Below, piece after piece: positions 38,558 through 45,799 of a stretch of 45,799 nucleotides of DNA. A program made the position numbers and the translations under genes. The notes below the pieces were generated by a model. It made no database searches, was not told where the DNA came from, and saw nothing but the letters and a program-made list of their open reading frames with translations. Source of the DNA: an uncultured Kordia sp. (GTDB lineage Bacteria; Bacteroidota; Bacteroidia; Flavobacteriales; Flavobacteriaceae); assembly GCF_947489565.1 (NCBI RefSeq), contig NZ_CANLEA010000033.1, positions 1 through 45,799 of the forward strand, written 5' to 3'. Numbering within the stretch: the stretch's first letter is position 1; each line of letters begins with the position of its first letter.

Positions 38558-40489
38558 CTATCGTAGCGGAATATTGAGAACAACTTCGGTTCCTCTTGGA
38601 TTTTCATATTGATCTTTTAAATCCATGAAGTGAATGGTAAAACTGTTTTTGAAACCTTTTACAAAATTTGTCAAACGATTTTTGGTGAGTGTTATCCCGA
38701 TAGACTTTCGTTTTACAATTTTATTGGCTGCGATTTTTTGTGCAGCTTCACGACCAATTCCATTATCTTCTATTGCAATAGTCACAAAATCTCCTTGTGT
38801 TTTTGACACGGACAATTTTATGTTTTTTTCTCCTTTTTTGGACGATAATCCATGCCAAAGTGCATTTTCTAAGAAAGGTTGCAATACAAGTGATGGAATT
38901 TTTATTTGCTCAAGATTGATAGATTCATCAACCAATACTTCAAAATTAATCTCATTAGAGAAACGAATGTTTTCAATACTCATGTACAAATCCATGGTTT
39001 CCAATTCGTCACTCAAAGAAACTACTTTTACGCGGGAAGCATCTAGTATTTTACGAATGAGTTTTGCGAATTTATTCAAGTAATGTACCGCATTTTTTTG
39101 CTCATTACTAATGATATATTGTTTGATGGAGTTCAACGAATTAAATACGAAATGCGGATTCATTTGACTTCGAAGCATGTCTTGTTCTAGCGTTAAAATC
39201 TTCTTTTCATTGTTTAGCAAACGCTGTCTGTACAAAATGTAAATCATAATTGCCAAAAATGCCAACACTACACTACTTGTAACCCAAATATTTTTATTTC
39301 GTTGCAACGTTTCCTTTACGGTAGCGTTTTCTTTTTCAAGATTTTCTATTTTCTGACTGTATCTTTCTTGATCGTTCTTTACAATCAAATCATTGACATA
39401 CCTAAAATTTTGATCATTTCTAATCTTTTCATTCAATTCGTATGATTGCTCTCTATACGATAAAGCTTCTTCAAATTCTCCTTGTCTTTGAGACAACGTA
39501 GATAGATGCATATAGGCTTCTGCAACAGCACTTTTTAGATTGAATTCTTTCGAAAGTTCCAAACCTTCATTTAAGAATTTCTCCGCGAGTTTATAGTTTT
39601 TCAATTCCAGATATACCCAACCTAAATTAAGGTAAACGCCTGAAAGATGGAAGTTGTCTCGCAGTCCTTCTCCAATTTTTAAGGCTTTGGTAATAATTTT
39701 AACGGCTTCTTGATATTTTTCTTGCTGAATGTAGATTCTACCAATAGTAGAATTACAGATAAGACGTCCTAAATCAGAATCAATCTCATTGTTGTAGCGC
39801 AACGATTCTCTGTAATCAACAAGTGCGCCTTCTAAATCTCCAGTGGCTTCCTTAGCATACCCAATATTATGGTAATTAATTGCCAAGCCCAGTTTATTAT
39901 CGACACTCTTTTCAATTTTCATTGATTTTTGGAAACGCTGTATCGCTAAATCGTATTGTTCTAAAGCCAAATAAATATTTCCCATACTATTCAGGGAAAC
40001 AGCAATACTTTTCTTGACAACTTTTGTACGTTCTTCGATACTTTCTGCAAGTACTAATGCTTCTTGGTGATAATCTAATGCTTTTCGTATATCTTCAAGT
40101 CTACGATACACTACACCTAGCATATTCAATGATCGTACATGTAGTTGTTTGTTTTCGGCTTCTTGCGCTTTGGTTAAAGCTTTGTCATGGAATAAAATAG
40201 CTTTGTCATATTGAGAAGTATTTCGGCAATATTCGCCTATTGCATTTAGCGTATAACTTTCTCCTTCTAGATATTTCTTTTCTTTATAAAGGTCTAAGAT
40301 GTATTGAAGTTTTAGAGAATCTTTTTTATAAGCTCTCAGTTTTCCATCTATTTCTCCATATTCTTTAACTTTTTCTTGTAAAAGTGCATTCGCTTCCTTC
40401 ACCAACGTATTGTCTACAGTTTGTGAAAAGCTAAGGGTAGATAAGAAGAGGGAAAGAATGAGTAATACATTCTTAGGTAATTGGCACAT
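38558..40489 (-). CDS. TPR sensor histidine kinase of the LytS/YehU type
   Basis: A 643-aa membrane kinase. Signal peptide (MCQLPKNVLLILSLFLSTLSFSQ), then about 350 residues of TPR repeats (NMLGVVYRRLEDIRKALDYH, NSMGNIYLALEQYDLAIQRF), a coiled coil, one membrane helix near residue 405 (WVTSSVVLAFLAIMIYILY) and a His_kinase domain. That domain has the phospho-acceptor block RSQMNPHFVFNSLNSIKQYI and the ATPase parts LQPFLENALWHGLS and IEDNGIGREAAQK. The kinase lies 16 bases downstream of a LytTR response regulator, its expected partner. The pair diverges from three secreted-protein genes, which may be its targets. The TPR-membrane plan parallels that of the two AraC regulators next door. Confidence 0.92.
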   Translation of the reverse strand: MCQLPKNVLLILSLFLSTLSFSQTVDNTLVKEANALLQEKVKEYGEIDGKLRAYKKDSLKLQYILDLYKEKKYLEGESYTLNAIGEYCRNTSQYDKAILFHDKALTKAQEAENKQLHVRSLNMLGVVYRRLEDIRKALDYHQEALVLAESIEERTKVVKKSIAVSLNSMGNIYLALEQYDLAIQRFQKSMKIEKSVDNKLGLAINYHNIGYAKEATGDLEGALVDYRESLRYNNEIDSDLGRLICNSTIGRIYIQQEKYQEAVKIITKALKIGEGLRDNFHLSGVYLNLGWVYLELKNYKLAEKFLNEGLELSKEFNLKSAVAEAYMHLSTLSQRQGEFEEALSYREQSYELNEKIRNDQNFRYVNDLIVKNDQERYSQKIENLEKENATVKETLQRNKNIWVTSSVVLAFLAIMIYILYRQRLLNNEKKILTLEQDMLRSQMNPHFVFNSLNSIKQYIISNEQKNAVHYLNKFAKLIRKILDASRVKVVSLSDELETMDLYMSIENIRFSNEINFEVLVDESINLEQIKIPSLVLQPFLENALWHGLSSKKGEKNIKLSVSKTQGDFVTIAIEDNGIGREAAQKIAANKIVKRKSIGITLTKNRLTNFVKGFKNSFTIHFMDLKDQYENPRGTEVVLNIPLR

Positions 40490-40505
40490 ACACTTTAAAT
40501 TTTCT

Positions 40506-41243
40506 TTATAATTTTTCTAAGAACGCTGCTTTGCGTTGTCTTGAAATTGGTATTTTATGATTGGAAACCAAAATGACGTAGCCATCAGATTTTATAAACT
40601 CTTTGATTTTGTCTAAATTGACAATATATGAATTGTGGATTCTAAAAAAACGTTCATCAGGCAGCATTGCATTTACTTCTTTCAGTTTTTTTGTCAGCAC
40701 TATTTTCTTTGAATTGGTCAAATATAATGTACTGTAGTTTCCGTCAGATTCTGCAAAAAGTAAATCATCTAAGTCCAGAAAAATTAGTTTTCCATCCGTA
40801 TTGATGGTAATTCGTTTTTTATTGAATCGGCTATTATAATCAGATAAAATGCGTTCAAACTTTTCGGTAGAAACATCATTTCTAGAAATATATTTTTTCA
40901 CTTTCGAAATGGCTACTTTCAAGTCATCCATATCAATCGGTTTCAACAAATAATCGATCGCTTCTTCTTTTAACGCTTTAATAGCGTATTCATTATAAGC
41001 AGTTGTGATGATCACAGCAAAATCCTTTGATTTTAACATGTTTAAGAACTGAAAACCATCCATAGTGGGCATTTCTATATCTAAAAAAAGACAATCACAT
41101 GGAGTTTTTTCTATATACTTTAAAGCTTCTTCCGGATCGGTAAATGTAGCGAGTATTTCAATCTCGTCGCTAAAATTATCTAGCTCCCATGAAAGGCTTT
41201 CAAGAGCTTTAGGTTCGTCATCTATTAAAATTGCTTTTAACAT
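40506..41243 (-). CDS. LytTR-type response regulator
   Basis: I start this gene at 41243 (MLKAILIDDEPKALESL); the frame is open upstream, but the extra 21 codons do not belong to a receiver domain. The 245-aa protein has a receiver domain (residues 1-120) with acidic pocket D8/D9, phospho-acceptor D55 in LFLDIEMPTMDGFQF, and ITTAYNEYAIKALKEEAIDYLLKPI. A LytTR DNA-binding domain follows (about residues 140-245: ADGNYSTLYLT-type text here is SDGNYSTLYLTNSKKIVLTK, then FFRIHNSYIVNLDKI and ISRQRKAAFLEKL). It is cotranscribed with the kinase gene. LytTR proteins bind direct repeats; I found no convincing site. Confidence 0.92.
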   Translation of the reverse strand: MLKAILIDDEPKALESLSWELDNFSDEIEILATFTDPEEALKYIEKTPCDCLFLDIEMPTMDGFQFLNMLKSKDFAVIITTAYNEYAIKALKEEAIDYLLKPIDMDDLKVAISKVKKYISRNDVSTEKFERILSDYNSRFNKKRITINTDGKLIFLDLDDLLFAESDGNYSTLYLTNSKKIVLTKKLKEVNAMLPDERFFRIHNSYIVNLDKIKEFIKSDGYVILVSNHKIPISRQRKAAFLEKL

Positions 41244-41573
41244 AAGTATGGTTTTATAGTCTAAAGGTACACTTTTCGGGTTAATTTCTGACGCCGTTCG
41301 TATCATTGGTTCAAAAATATGTATATGCGGTTTAGTTTCTTAAATAGATAACAAACAAGGGGATTTTCACCTTTTTTCAGTAAAAACAAACTATACAACA
41401 TTTGATTCCATTTATACAAAAACTGAACTTATTAACTTTTTCTTCACATATATTTGAATCGTTATTAAGCCCACCCCAAATTTTGATAGCTATGTAATTT
41501 AAGAAATGTACGTTATGCGCACATGTAAAACTATAATACAATTTATCTAATACTAACAATCAAAATCAAAGTA
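41244..41573. other. Gene-free divergent control region (330 bases)
   Basis: This stretch separates the response regulator gene from the secreted-protein operon. It holds TATATTTG at 41449-41456, a match to TAnnTTTG on the plus strand, without a convincing -33 element at the right distance. I see no repeat or small gene with support. Confidence 0.5.
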
Positions 41574-43046
41574 ATGAAAAAAATTACACTATTCTTAATG
41601 TTAATTTGTTTTGCCTTTAGCACAAATACAAAAGCAAACAACATCCAAGTGAACAATATTTCACTTGAAAACTTAAATGAAGTTTCTAACTGGGTTCATG
41701 TAGAATTTGACCTATTTTGGGAAAACTCATGGAGAATTAGTTCAGGTCCATCAAATTGGGACGCTGCTTGGGTATTTATTAAATACAGAGTAAATAATGG
41801 AAGTTGGACACACGGTATTGTGAGTCAAGCAAGTTCTGTAGCTGCAGCTGGATCTACTTTAGATGTTACATCTGATGGAATGGGAGCTTTTATCTACAGA
41901 TCTGCTGACGGTAGCGGAAACGTGAATTTTCAAAACACACAATTACGCTGGAACTTTGGTTCTACAGATACGAATGACATTATTGACATTCAAGTATTTG
42001 CTATAGAAATGGTATATGTACCAGAAGGTTCGTTCTATGTAGGAGGAACTACGGGTGATGAAGCAAATAAATTTCACTCTGGTGGATTTTCAACAAGTTC
42101 TTCATACCGAATTACTTCTGAAAGTGTGTTAACTATTGCAAACACATCAGGAAACTTATACTATACGGCTGATAATTCAAACGGTGGAGACCAAACAGGA
42201 TCATTGAGTGCTTCATACCCTAAAGGATTTGGTGCTTTTTATAGCATGAAATATGAAGTAACAGAAGCACAATGGTTAGGATTCTTCAATAGTTTAACAG
42301 AAACACAAAAAACGAACAGAGATGTTACTGATGCCACTCACAAAAACAGTGATGCAGTAATTAGTAGAAATACGATTTCATGGACAGGAGGTTCTGCAAG
42401 TGCCACAACTTCAGCACCCGACAGAGCTTGTAGTTATTTAAGCCCTGGAGACATGAATGCTTATATGGATTGGACTGGAATGCGTCCTATGACAGAATTG
42501 GAATACGAAAAAGCCTGTAGGGGACCAATATTACCTAAACCAGGTGAATTTGCTTGGGGAAGTGCTAATATTGCTTCCAACGCGTATACTTTAGTCAACT
42601 CAGGTTTTTCAAGTGAGCGAATCACAAATCCAGAAACAAATACTGGAAATGCCATCTATTCCGATACGAATGGTACAATTAGCGGACCATTACGTAATGG
42701 AATCTTTGCTGCAAGTGCTGTAAATAACAATCGTGAAGAAACTGGTGGTTCATACTACGGTGTTATGGAAATGTCAGGAAATTTATATGAAAGAGTTATA
42801 ACTGTAGGAACTGTGCAAGGTCGTAACTTTACAGGTGTACATGGAAATGGAATTATCAGTTCTACCGGAAATGGTACCGCTATTAACTGGCCAAACAATA
42901 CTACTGGAGACGGATATAGTTACAGAGGTGGAAGCTGGTTAAATGGATCAGACTTCATTAGAGTTTCAGATAGATTTGACGGAGCATCAATAATCGCTTC
43001 TGGAAATAACCGTTTAGGATTTAGAGCTGCTAGAACTGCACCATAA
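41574..43046 (+). CDS. Secreted SUMF1/formylglycine-generating-enzyme-fold protein
   Basis: A 490-aa protein with a signal peptide (MKKITLFLMLICFAFSTNTKA), a beta-rich N-terminal domain of about 120 residues (NWVHVEFDLFWENSWRISSG), and a SUMF1-fold domain from about residue 148. That domain has MVYVPEGSFYVGGTTGDEAN, FYSMKYEVTEAQWLGFFN, RPMTELEYEKACRG, GVMEMSGNLYERVI and the C-terminal YRGGSWLNGSD...RLGFRAART. It lacks an evident catalytic Cys pair, so I expect a structural or binding role on the cell surface as for GldJ and GldK relatives. It begins a three-gene set with one-to-four-base gaps and is divergent from the response regulator. Confidence 0.83.
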   Translation: MKKITLFLMLICFAFSTNTKANNIQVNNISLENLNEVSNWVHVEFDLFWENSWRISSGPSNWDAAWVFIKYRVNNGSWTHGIVSQASSVAAAGSTLDVTSDGMGAFIYRSADGSGNVNFQNTQLRWNFGSTDTNDIIDIQVFAIEMVYVPEGSFYVGGTTGDEANKFHSGGFSTSSSYRITSESVLTIANTSGNLYYTADNSNGGDQTGSLSASYPKGFGAFYSMKYEVTEAQWLGFFNSLTETQKTNRDVTDATHKNSDAVISRNTISWTGGSASATTSAPDRACSYLSPGDMNAYMDWTGMRPMTELEYEKACRGPILPKPGEFAWGSANIASNAYTLVNSGFSSERITNPETNTGNAIYSDTNGTISGPLRNGIFAASAVNNNREETGGSYYGVMEMSGNLYERVITVGTVQGRNFTGVHGNGIISSTGNGTAINWPNNTTGDGYSYRGGSWLNGSDFIRVSDRFDGASIIASGNNRLGFRAARTAP

Positions 43047-43047
43047 G

Positions 43048-44469
43048 ATGAAGGAGATGAAAAAAAGAATTATTTTCTTATTGTCTATTTCTCTCCTGTA
43101 TAGTATGCAAGTTGCTGCTCAATTTGAAGGAAGTAATGGTGATGGATTTGACCGAGAAATTGTCTCATCAATCACATTAACCAATCTTTCATTAGAAGTA
43201 TTGTATGAAGGTAGTAATGGTGACGGGTTCTCTAATAGAATATTGACAGCCACTACACTTGAAAATATCTCTCTTGCAGTATTGTATGAAGGTAGTAATG
43301 GTGATGGGTTCTCTAATAGAATATTGACAGCCACTACACTTGAAAACATTTCACTTGCAGTATTGTATGAAGGTAGTAATGGTGATGGATTTGCTTTAAG
43401 ACTATTACCTGCCACTACACTTGAAAATACAGATTTAGCAGTATTATATGATGGTAGTAATGGTGATGGGTTCTCTAATAGAACTCTCTCTGCCACTACA
43501 CTTGAAAATACAGATTTAGCGGTATTATATGACGGAAGTAACGGTGATGGGTTTTCTTTAAGACTATTACCTTCAACGACACTTGATAATTTACAATTAT
43601 CTGTACTTTATGAAGGTAGTAATGGTGACGGATTTGATGTTGATCAATTCAATGGATTCTTGGATCCAAATCAAGTTGTAGATCTAAGAGTACGAGCAGT
43701 AGTCTTCTTACAGGGTCCTATTTTAAACTCTGTTGATGATGACTTGATGAATGATAACTTACGTTCTGGAAACTTAATTCCAAAAATAAGTCCTTATGAT
43801 GCTGGAGATGTAATCAATAACTCTAATGTATTTAATGATGGAGGAATCTCTGGAGTAGGTACTCCTGAAGATAATATTGTTGATTGGGTATGGATTGAAA
43901 TCAGAAGTAGCGCAAACAATACAACTGTTATTGATGGTACATCAGCTTTAGTACAACGTGATGGAGATATTGTTGCCTTAGATGGAACATCGGATGTAAT
44001 CTTAAGAGGAATTACTGGCAACTATTTTATTACAGTAAAACATCGAAATCACTTAGGTGTAATGACACAAACTACCAGAGCATTATCGGTAGCTACTACA
44101 GGGATTACAGATTTTACTAGAAATAGTACTGCTGTATTTGGAACAAATTCACGTGTACAATTAGCTAGTGGAGATATGGCATTATGGGCTGGAAATGCGA
44201 ATGGTGATACCATGGTACAATATTCAGGAACAACTCCTGATTCACCAAGTATACTATCAGAAGTGTTGAATGATCCTGGGAACTTTTTAAACTTCCCTAC
44301 TTATGTAGTAAATGGTTATAATACAAATGATATTAACATGGACGGAAATACACAATATACTGGAACAAGTCCTGATACACCAATACTATTACAAAATGTA
44401 TTAGCACATCCAGGGAATTTCCTAAACTTTAGTACATATCAAATTCAAGAACAATTACCAGAAAACTAA
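43048..44469 (+). CDS. Repeat-containing exported protein with dockerin-like C-terminus
   Basis: A 473-aa protein with a signal peptide (ending VAAQ, residues 1-25) and seven tandem 27-residue repeats of the form EGSNGDGFSNRILTATTLEN plus SLAVLY (residues 27 to about 196). A region follows with acidic strands (VDWVWIEIRSSANN, RHNHLG-like KHRNHLGVMTQTTR). The C-terminus has two related segments of the type GNxNGDxxxQYSGTTPDSPS ... PGNFLNFPTY, which resemble dockerin/calcium-loop sequences common in flavobacterial surface proteins. The start could be ATG 43048 or 43057; the first lies one base after the upstream stop. No standard type A sorting domain is present. It is probably a cell-surface protein. 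Confidence 0.8.
   Translation: MKEMKKRIIFLLSISLLYSMQVAAQFEGSNGDGFDREIVSSITLTNLSLEVLYEGSNGDGFSNRILTATTLENISLAVLYEGSNGDGFSNRILTATTLENISLAVLYEGSNGDGFALRLLPATTLENTDLAVLYDGSNGDGFSNRTLSATTLENTDLAVLYDGSNGDGFSLRLLPSTTLDNLQLSVLYEGSNGDGFDVDQFNGFLDPNQVVDLRVRAVVFLQGPILNSVDDDLMNDNLRSGNLIPKISPYDAGDVINNSNVFNDGGISGVGTPEDNIVDWVWIEIRSSANNTTVIDGTSALVQRDGDIVALDGTSDVILRGITGNYFITVKHRNHLGVMTQTTRALSVATTGITDFTRNSTAVFGTNSRVQLASGDMALWAGNANGDTMVQYSGTTPDSPSILSEVLNDPGNFLNFPTYVVNGYNTNDINMDGNTQYTGTSPDTPILLQNVLAHPGNFLNFSTYQIQEQLPEN
43126..43635 (+). repeat. Seven 81-bp in-frame tandem repeats
   Basis: GAAGGTAGTAATGGTGATGG-type units start every 81 bases from 43126 to 43612 (six full units and the first part of a seventh). 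Units 2 and 3 are almost identical in DNA; units 1, 6 and 7 have diverged most. The length keeps the reading frame when copies are gained or lost. Confidence 0.93.
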
Positions 44470-44473
44470 TATT

Positions 44474-45298
44474 ATGAAAAATACAATAAGAATATTTATC
44501 GTGAGTTGTATTTGTCTTTTAGCTTTCCAGCTGAATGCACAAGATGGATACACATATACGTTGATGCATAACGGCGGGTACAGTTTTACAGTACAAGCAG
44601 TACCAAATACAAGTTCAAATAACTTTGCAACCTCTGTTCAGAGTTATGGATTTACACTTATACTTCCAGATGGAGTAACCATTGATACAGGATCGGCTAC
44701 TTCTTTAGGAAGTGCCGCAAGTGCGACGTTCTTTGATGGAAATAATGTTGCACAACCGACTATTGACGGGTATCTAGTTACAGAAACTTTAGGAACGCCT
44801 GCATCATTGCCTGCGCCTTCTGCTGCAACGAACTCTAATATGTATACGTTTACAGTAAATGGAAGTCCAACAACTGGAACTATGTATATATTGGAAAATA
44901 ATTCTGCATTAGCAAACACAGTAACACCTCTAAAATCATTCATGCAAGCGGATATGATTGATAATGGAATGGCAGAATTTGCAAATGTAGTAGACCCAAA
45001 TGCTTCTGCTGTCTCTGGAATGAGTACATTTGACTTTAACACTTTATCTGTTGAGGAAGAAAATGAACTATCTGGTTTATCATTATATCCAAATCCAGCT
45101 AGTGATATTGTTAAAATTCAACTTCCAAATGGAATACAAGATATTGAAATCGAAGTATTTGATAATACAGGAAAAGTAATTGATATGCAATTATCTGCTG
45201 ATAATACTATAGACGTAAGTAACATTGCATCTGGGTTATATCTAATCAATATAACATCTAATGATATAAAGACTACTAAAAAGCTTATTGTAAAATAA
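44474..45298 (+). CDS. Type IX secreted protein with type A sorting domain
   Basis: A 274-aa cargo protein. Signal peptide (IFIVSCICLLAFQLNAQ), a beta-sandwich body of about 165 residues (YTYTLMHNGGYSFTVQAVPN at its start), a short acidic linker (SVEEENEL), and the C-terminal type A sorting domain: LSLYPNPASDIVKIQLP, then EIEVFDNTGKVI and ASGLYLINI, ending KKLIVK. The domain directs export through the type IX system whose PorU and PorV are encoded at the left end of the window. It lies four bases after the repeat-protein gene and ends before a strong terminator, so it closes the three-gene set. Confidence 0.9.
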   Translation: MKNTIRIFIVSCICLLAFQLNAQDGYTYTLMHNGGYSFTVQAVPNTSSNNFATSVQSYGFTLILPDGVTIDTGSATSLGSAASATFFDGNNVAQPTIDGYLVTETLGTPASLPAPSAATNSNMYTFTVNGSPTTGTMYILENNSALANTVTPLKSFMQADMIDNGMAEFANVVDPNASAVSGMSTFDFNTLSVEEENELSGLSLYPNPASDIVKIQLPNGIQDIEIEVFDNTGKVIDMQLSADNTIDVSNIASGLYLINITSNDIKTTKKLIVK

Positions 45299-45321
45299 TA
45301 AGCTTCTATTTTTTGTTTCAC

Positions 45322-45360
45322 AAACCTCTTGAGTTGATCACTCAAGAGGTTTATTTTTTT
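45322..45360 (+). terminator. Rho-independent terminator of the secreted-protein operon
   Basis: A 12-bp stem AAACCTCTTGAG / CTCAAGAGGTTT, loop TTGATCA, then a T-rich run, 23 bases past the cargo gene stop. Confidence 0.92.
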
Positions 45361-45731
45361 ATACTTATTGCATACATCTATAGGTTTTGAAAAATCTCTT
45401 ATCCCAATTTTCCTTCATCACTAAATCATAATAAAACGATTAGATAGTTACTTGCCTACTTATGTAGAAACTCTCCTCTGTAATAAAATATCTAAAATTC
45501 AACTAAAAGAATCTTTTCTTTATAAAAACAAATCAAGATAAGATTACTATAATAAATTTTAAATACCTCTCAAGATACTTTTCACTGATGTCTCGACAAT
45601 CTATTAGAAAGGCAATTAAAGTATTCTAACAAATAAATACGAAGGATTTAAAGAGTGTATTAAAGTCTGAAGTTGGTTGTTTCTAATCATTTGAGAAAGA
45701 TAGAAAGAAAACATTGAGTTTATGATACAAA
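45361..45731. other. Gene-free AT-rich stretch
   Basis: No frame with support on either strand, no repeat and no tRNA. It separates the secreted-protein operon from the end of the rRNA operon. Confidence 0.6.
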
Positions 45732-45761
45732 AAAACCCTTATCAGTTAAGATAAGGGTTTT
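45732..45761 (-). terminator. Terminator of the rRNA operon
   Basis: A 12-bp stem AAAACCCTTATC / GATAAGGGTTTT with a 6-base loop, seven bases beyond the end of 5S rRNA on the minus strand, with T-rich runs on both sides. Confidence 0.85.
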
Positions 45762-45768
45762 AAAAAAA

Positions 45769-45799
45769 GGCGGCGACATACTCTCCCACATTTCTGCAG
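45769..45799 (-). rRNA. 5S rRNA, 3' end only (cut by window edge)
   Basis: The minus strand ends in CTGCAGAAATGTGGGAGAG followed by TATGTCGCCGCC, the characteristic 3' terminus of Bacteroidota 5S rRNA. Only the last 31 bases are inside the window. The rest of the rRNA operon presumably lies to the right. Confidence 0.92.

Noticed and set aside
43119-43496. A 125-codon minus-strand frame with regular SNPSPLLPSYNTA-type repeats
   Set aside because: It is the mirror of the 81-bp repeats, which stay open on both strands; the plus strand has the signal peptide and operon context.

Overview
The window comes from a low-GC member of the Bacteroidota, almost certainly family Flavobacteriaceae. The grounds are type IX secretion and gliding genes (porU, porV, gldJ), a sorting-domain cargo protein, promoters of the TTG-N(~20)-TAnnTTTG type, hardly any Shine-Dalgarno sequences, and small peptides with flavobacterial GG-type leaders. 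A Kordia-like genus is possible, but I cannot establish it from sequence alone.

Positions 1-18.6 kb are mostly conserved housekeeping genes. porU and porV (minus) diverge from gldJ and murF (plus). Two tRNA-Val(UAC) genes follow. Then comes a minus-strand run whose transcription order is anmK, Glu/Leu-type dehydrogenase, nhaD, exbB, exbD, a second degenerate exbD, tonB and folC. An acyl-CoA dehydrogenase diverges from anmK, and an outer-membrane barrel protein follows it on the minus strand.

Positions 18.6-35 kb are accessory and largely undescribed. The region opens with an RseP-like membrane protein whose zinc motif is destroyed. Next is a set of six plus-strand genes: a coiled-coil protein, a 353-aa protein, an AAA+ ATPase and, about 6.7 kb further on, a 415-aa soluble protein and two membrane proteins. 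Between the two halves lies a cassette: a secreted amidohydrolase with a C-terminal NTF2/SnoaL-like domain, two stand-alone copies of that domain, a small membrane protein, a TPR-membrane-AraC regulator and three GG-leader Cys-rich peptides.

Positions 35-38.5 kb hold four tandem minus-strand genes of 55-58 codons, each encoding a GG-leader peptide with a conserved C-terminal C-x(3-4)-C-[YF]-x-C motif. They diverge from a second TPR-membrane-AraC regulator, which is followed by an eighth GG-leader peptide. Repeated DNA motifs with 20-21 bp spacing lie in the control regions. No modification enzyme or peptide exporter is visible. Regulator plus orphan peptides, occurring twice in 10 kb, is the best candidate here for an undescribed system.

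Positions 38.5-45.8 kb carry a LytTR response regulator and TPR histidine kinase (minus), divergent from three genes for secreted proteins: a SUMF1-fold protein, a protein with seven 81-bp repeats, and a type IX cargo protein. The right edge cuts into the 3' end of a 5S rRNA gene on the minus strand, with its terminator.
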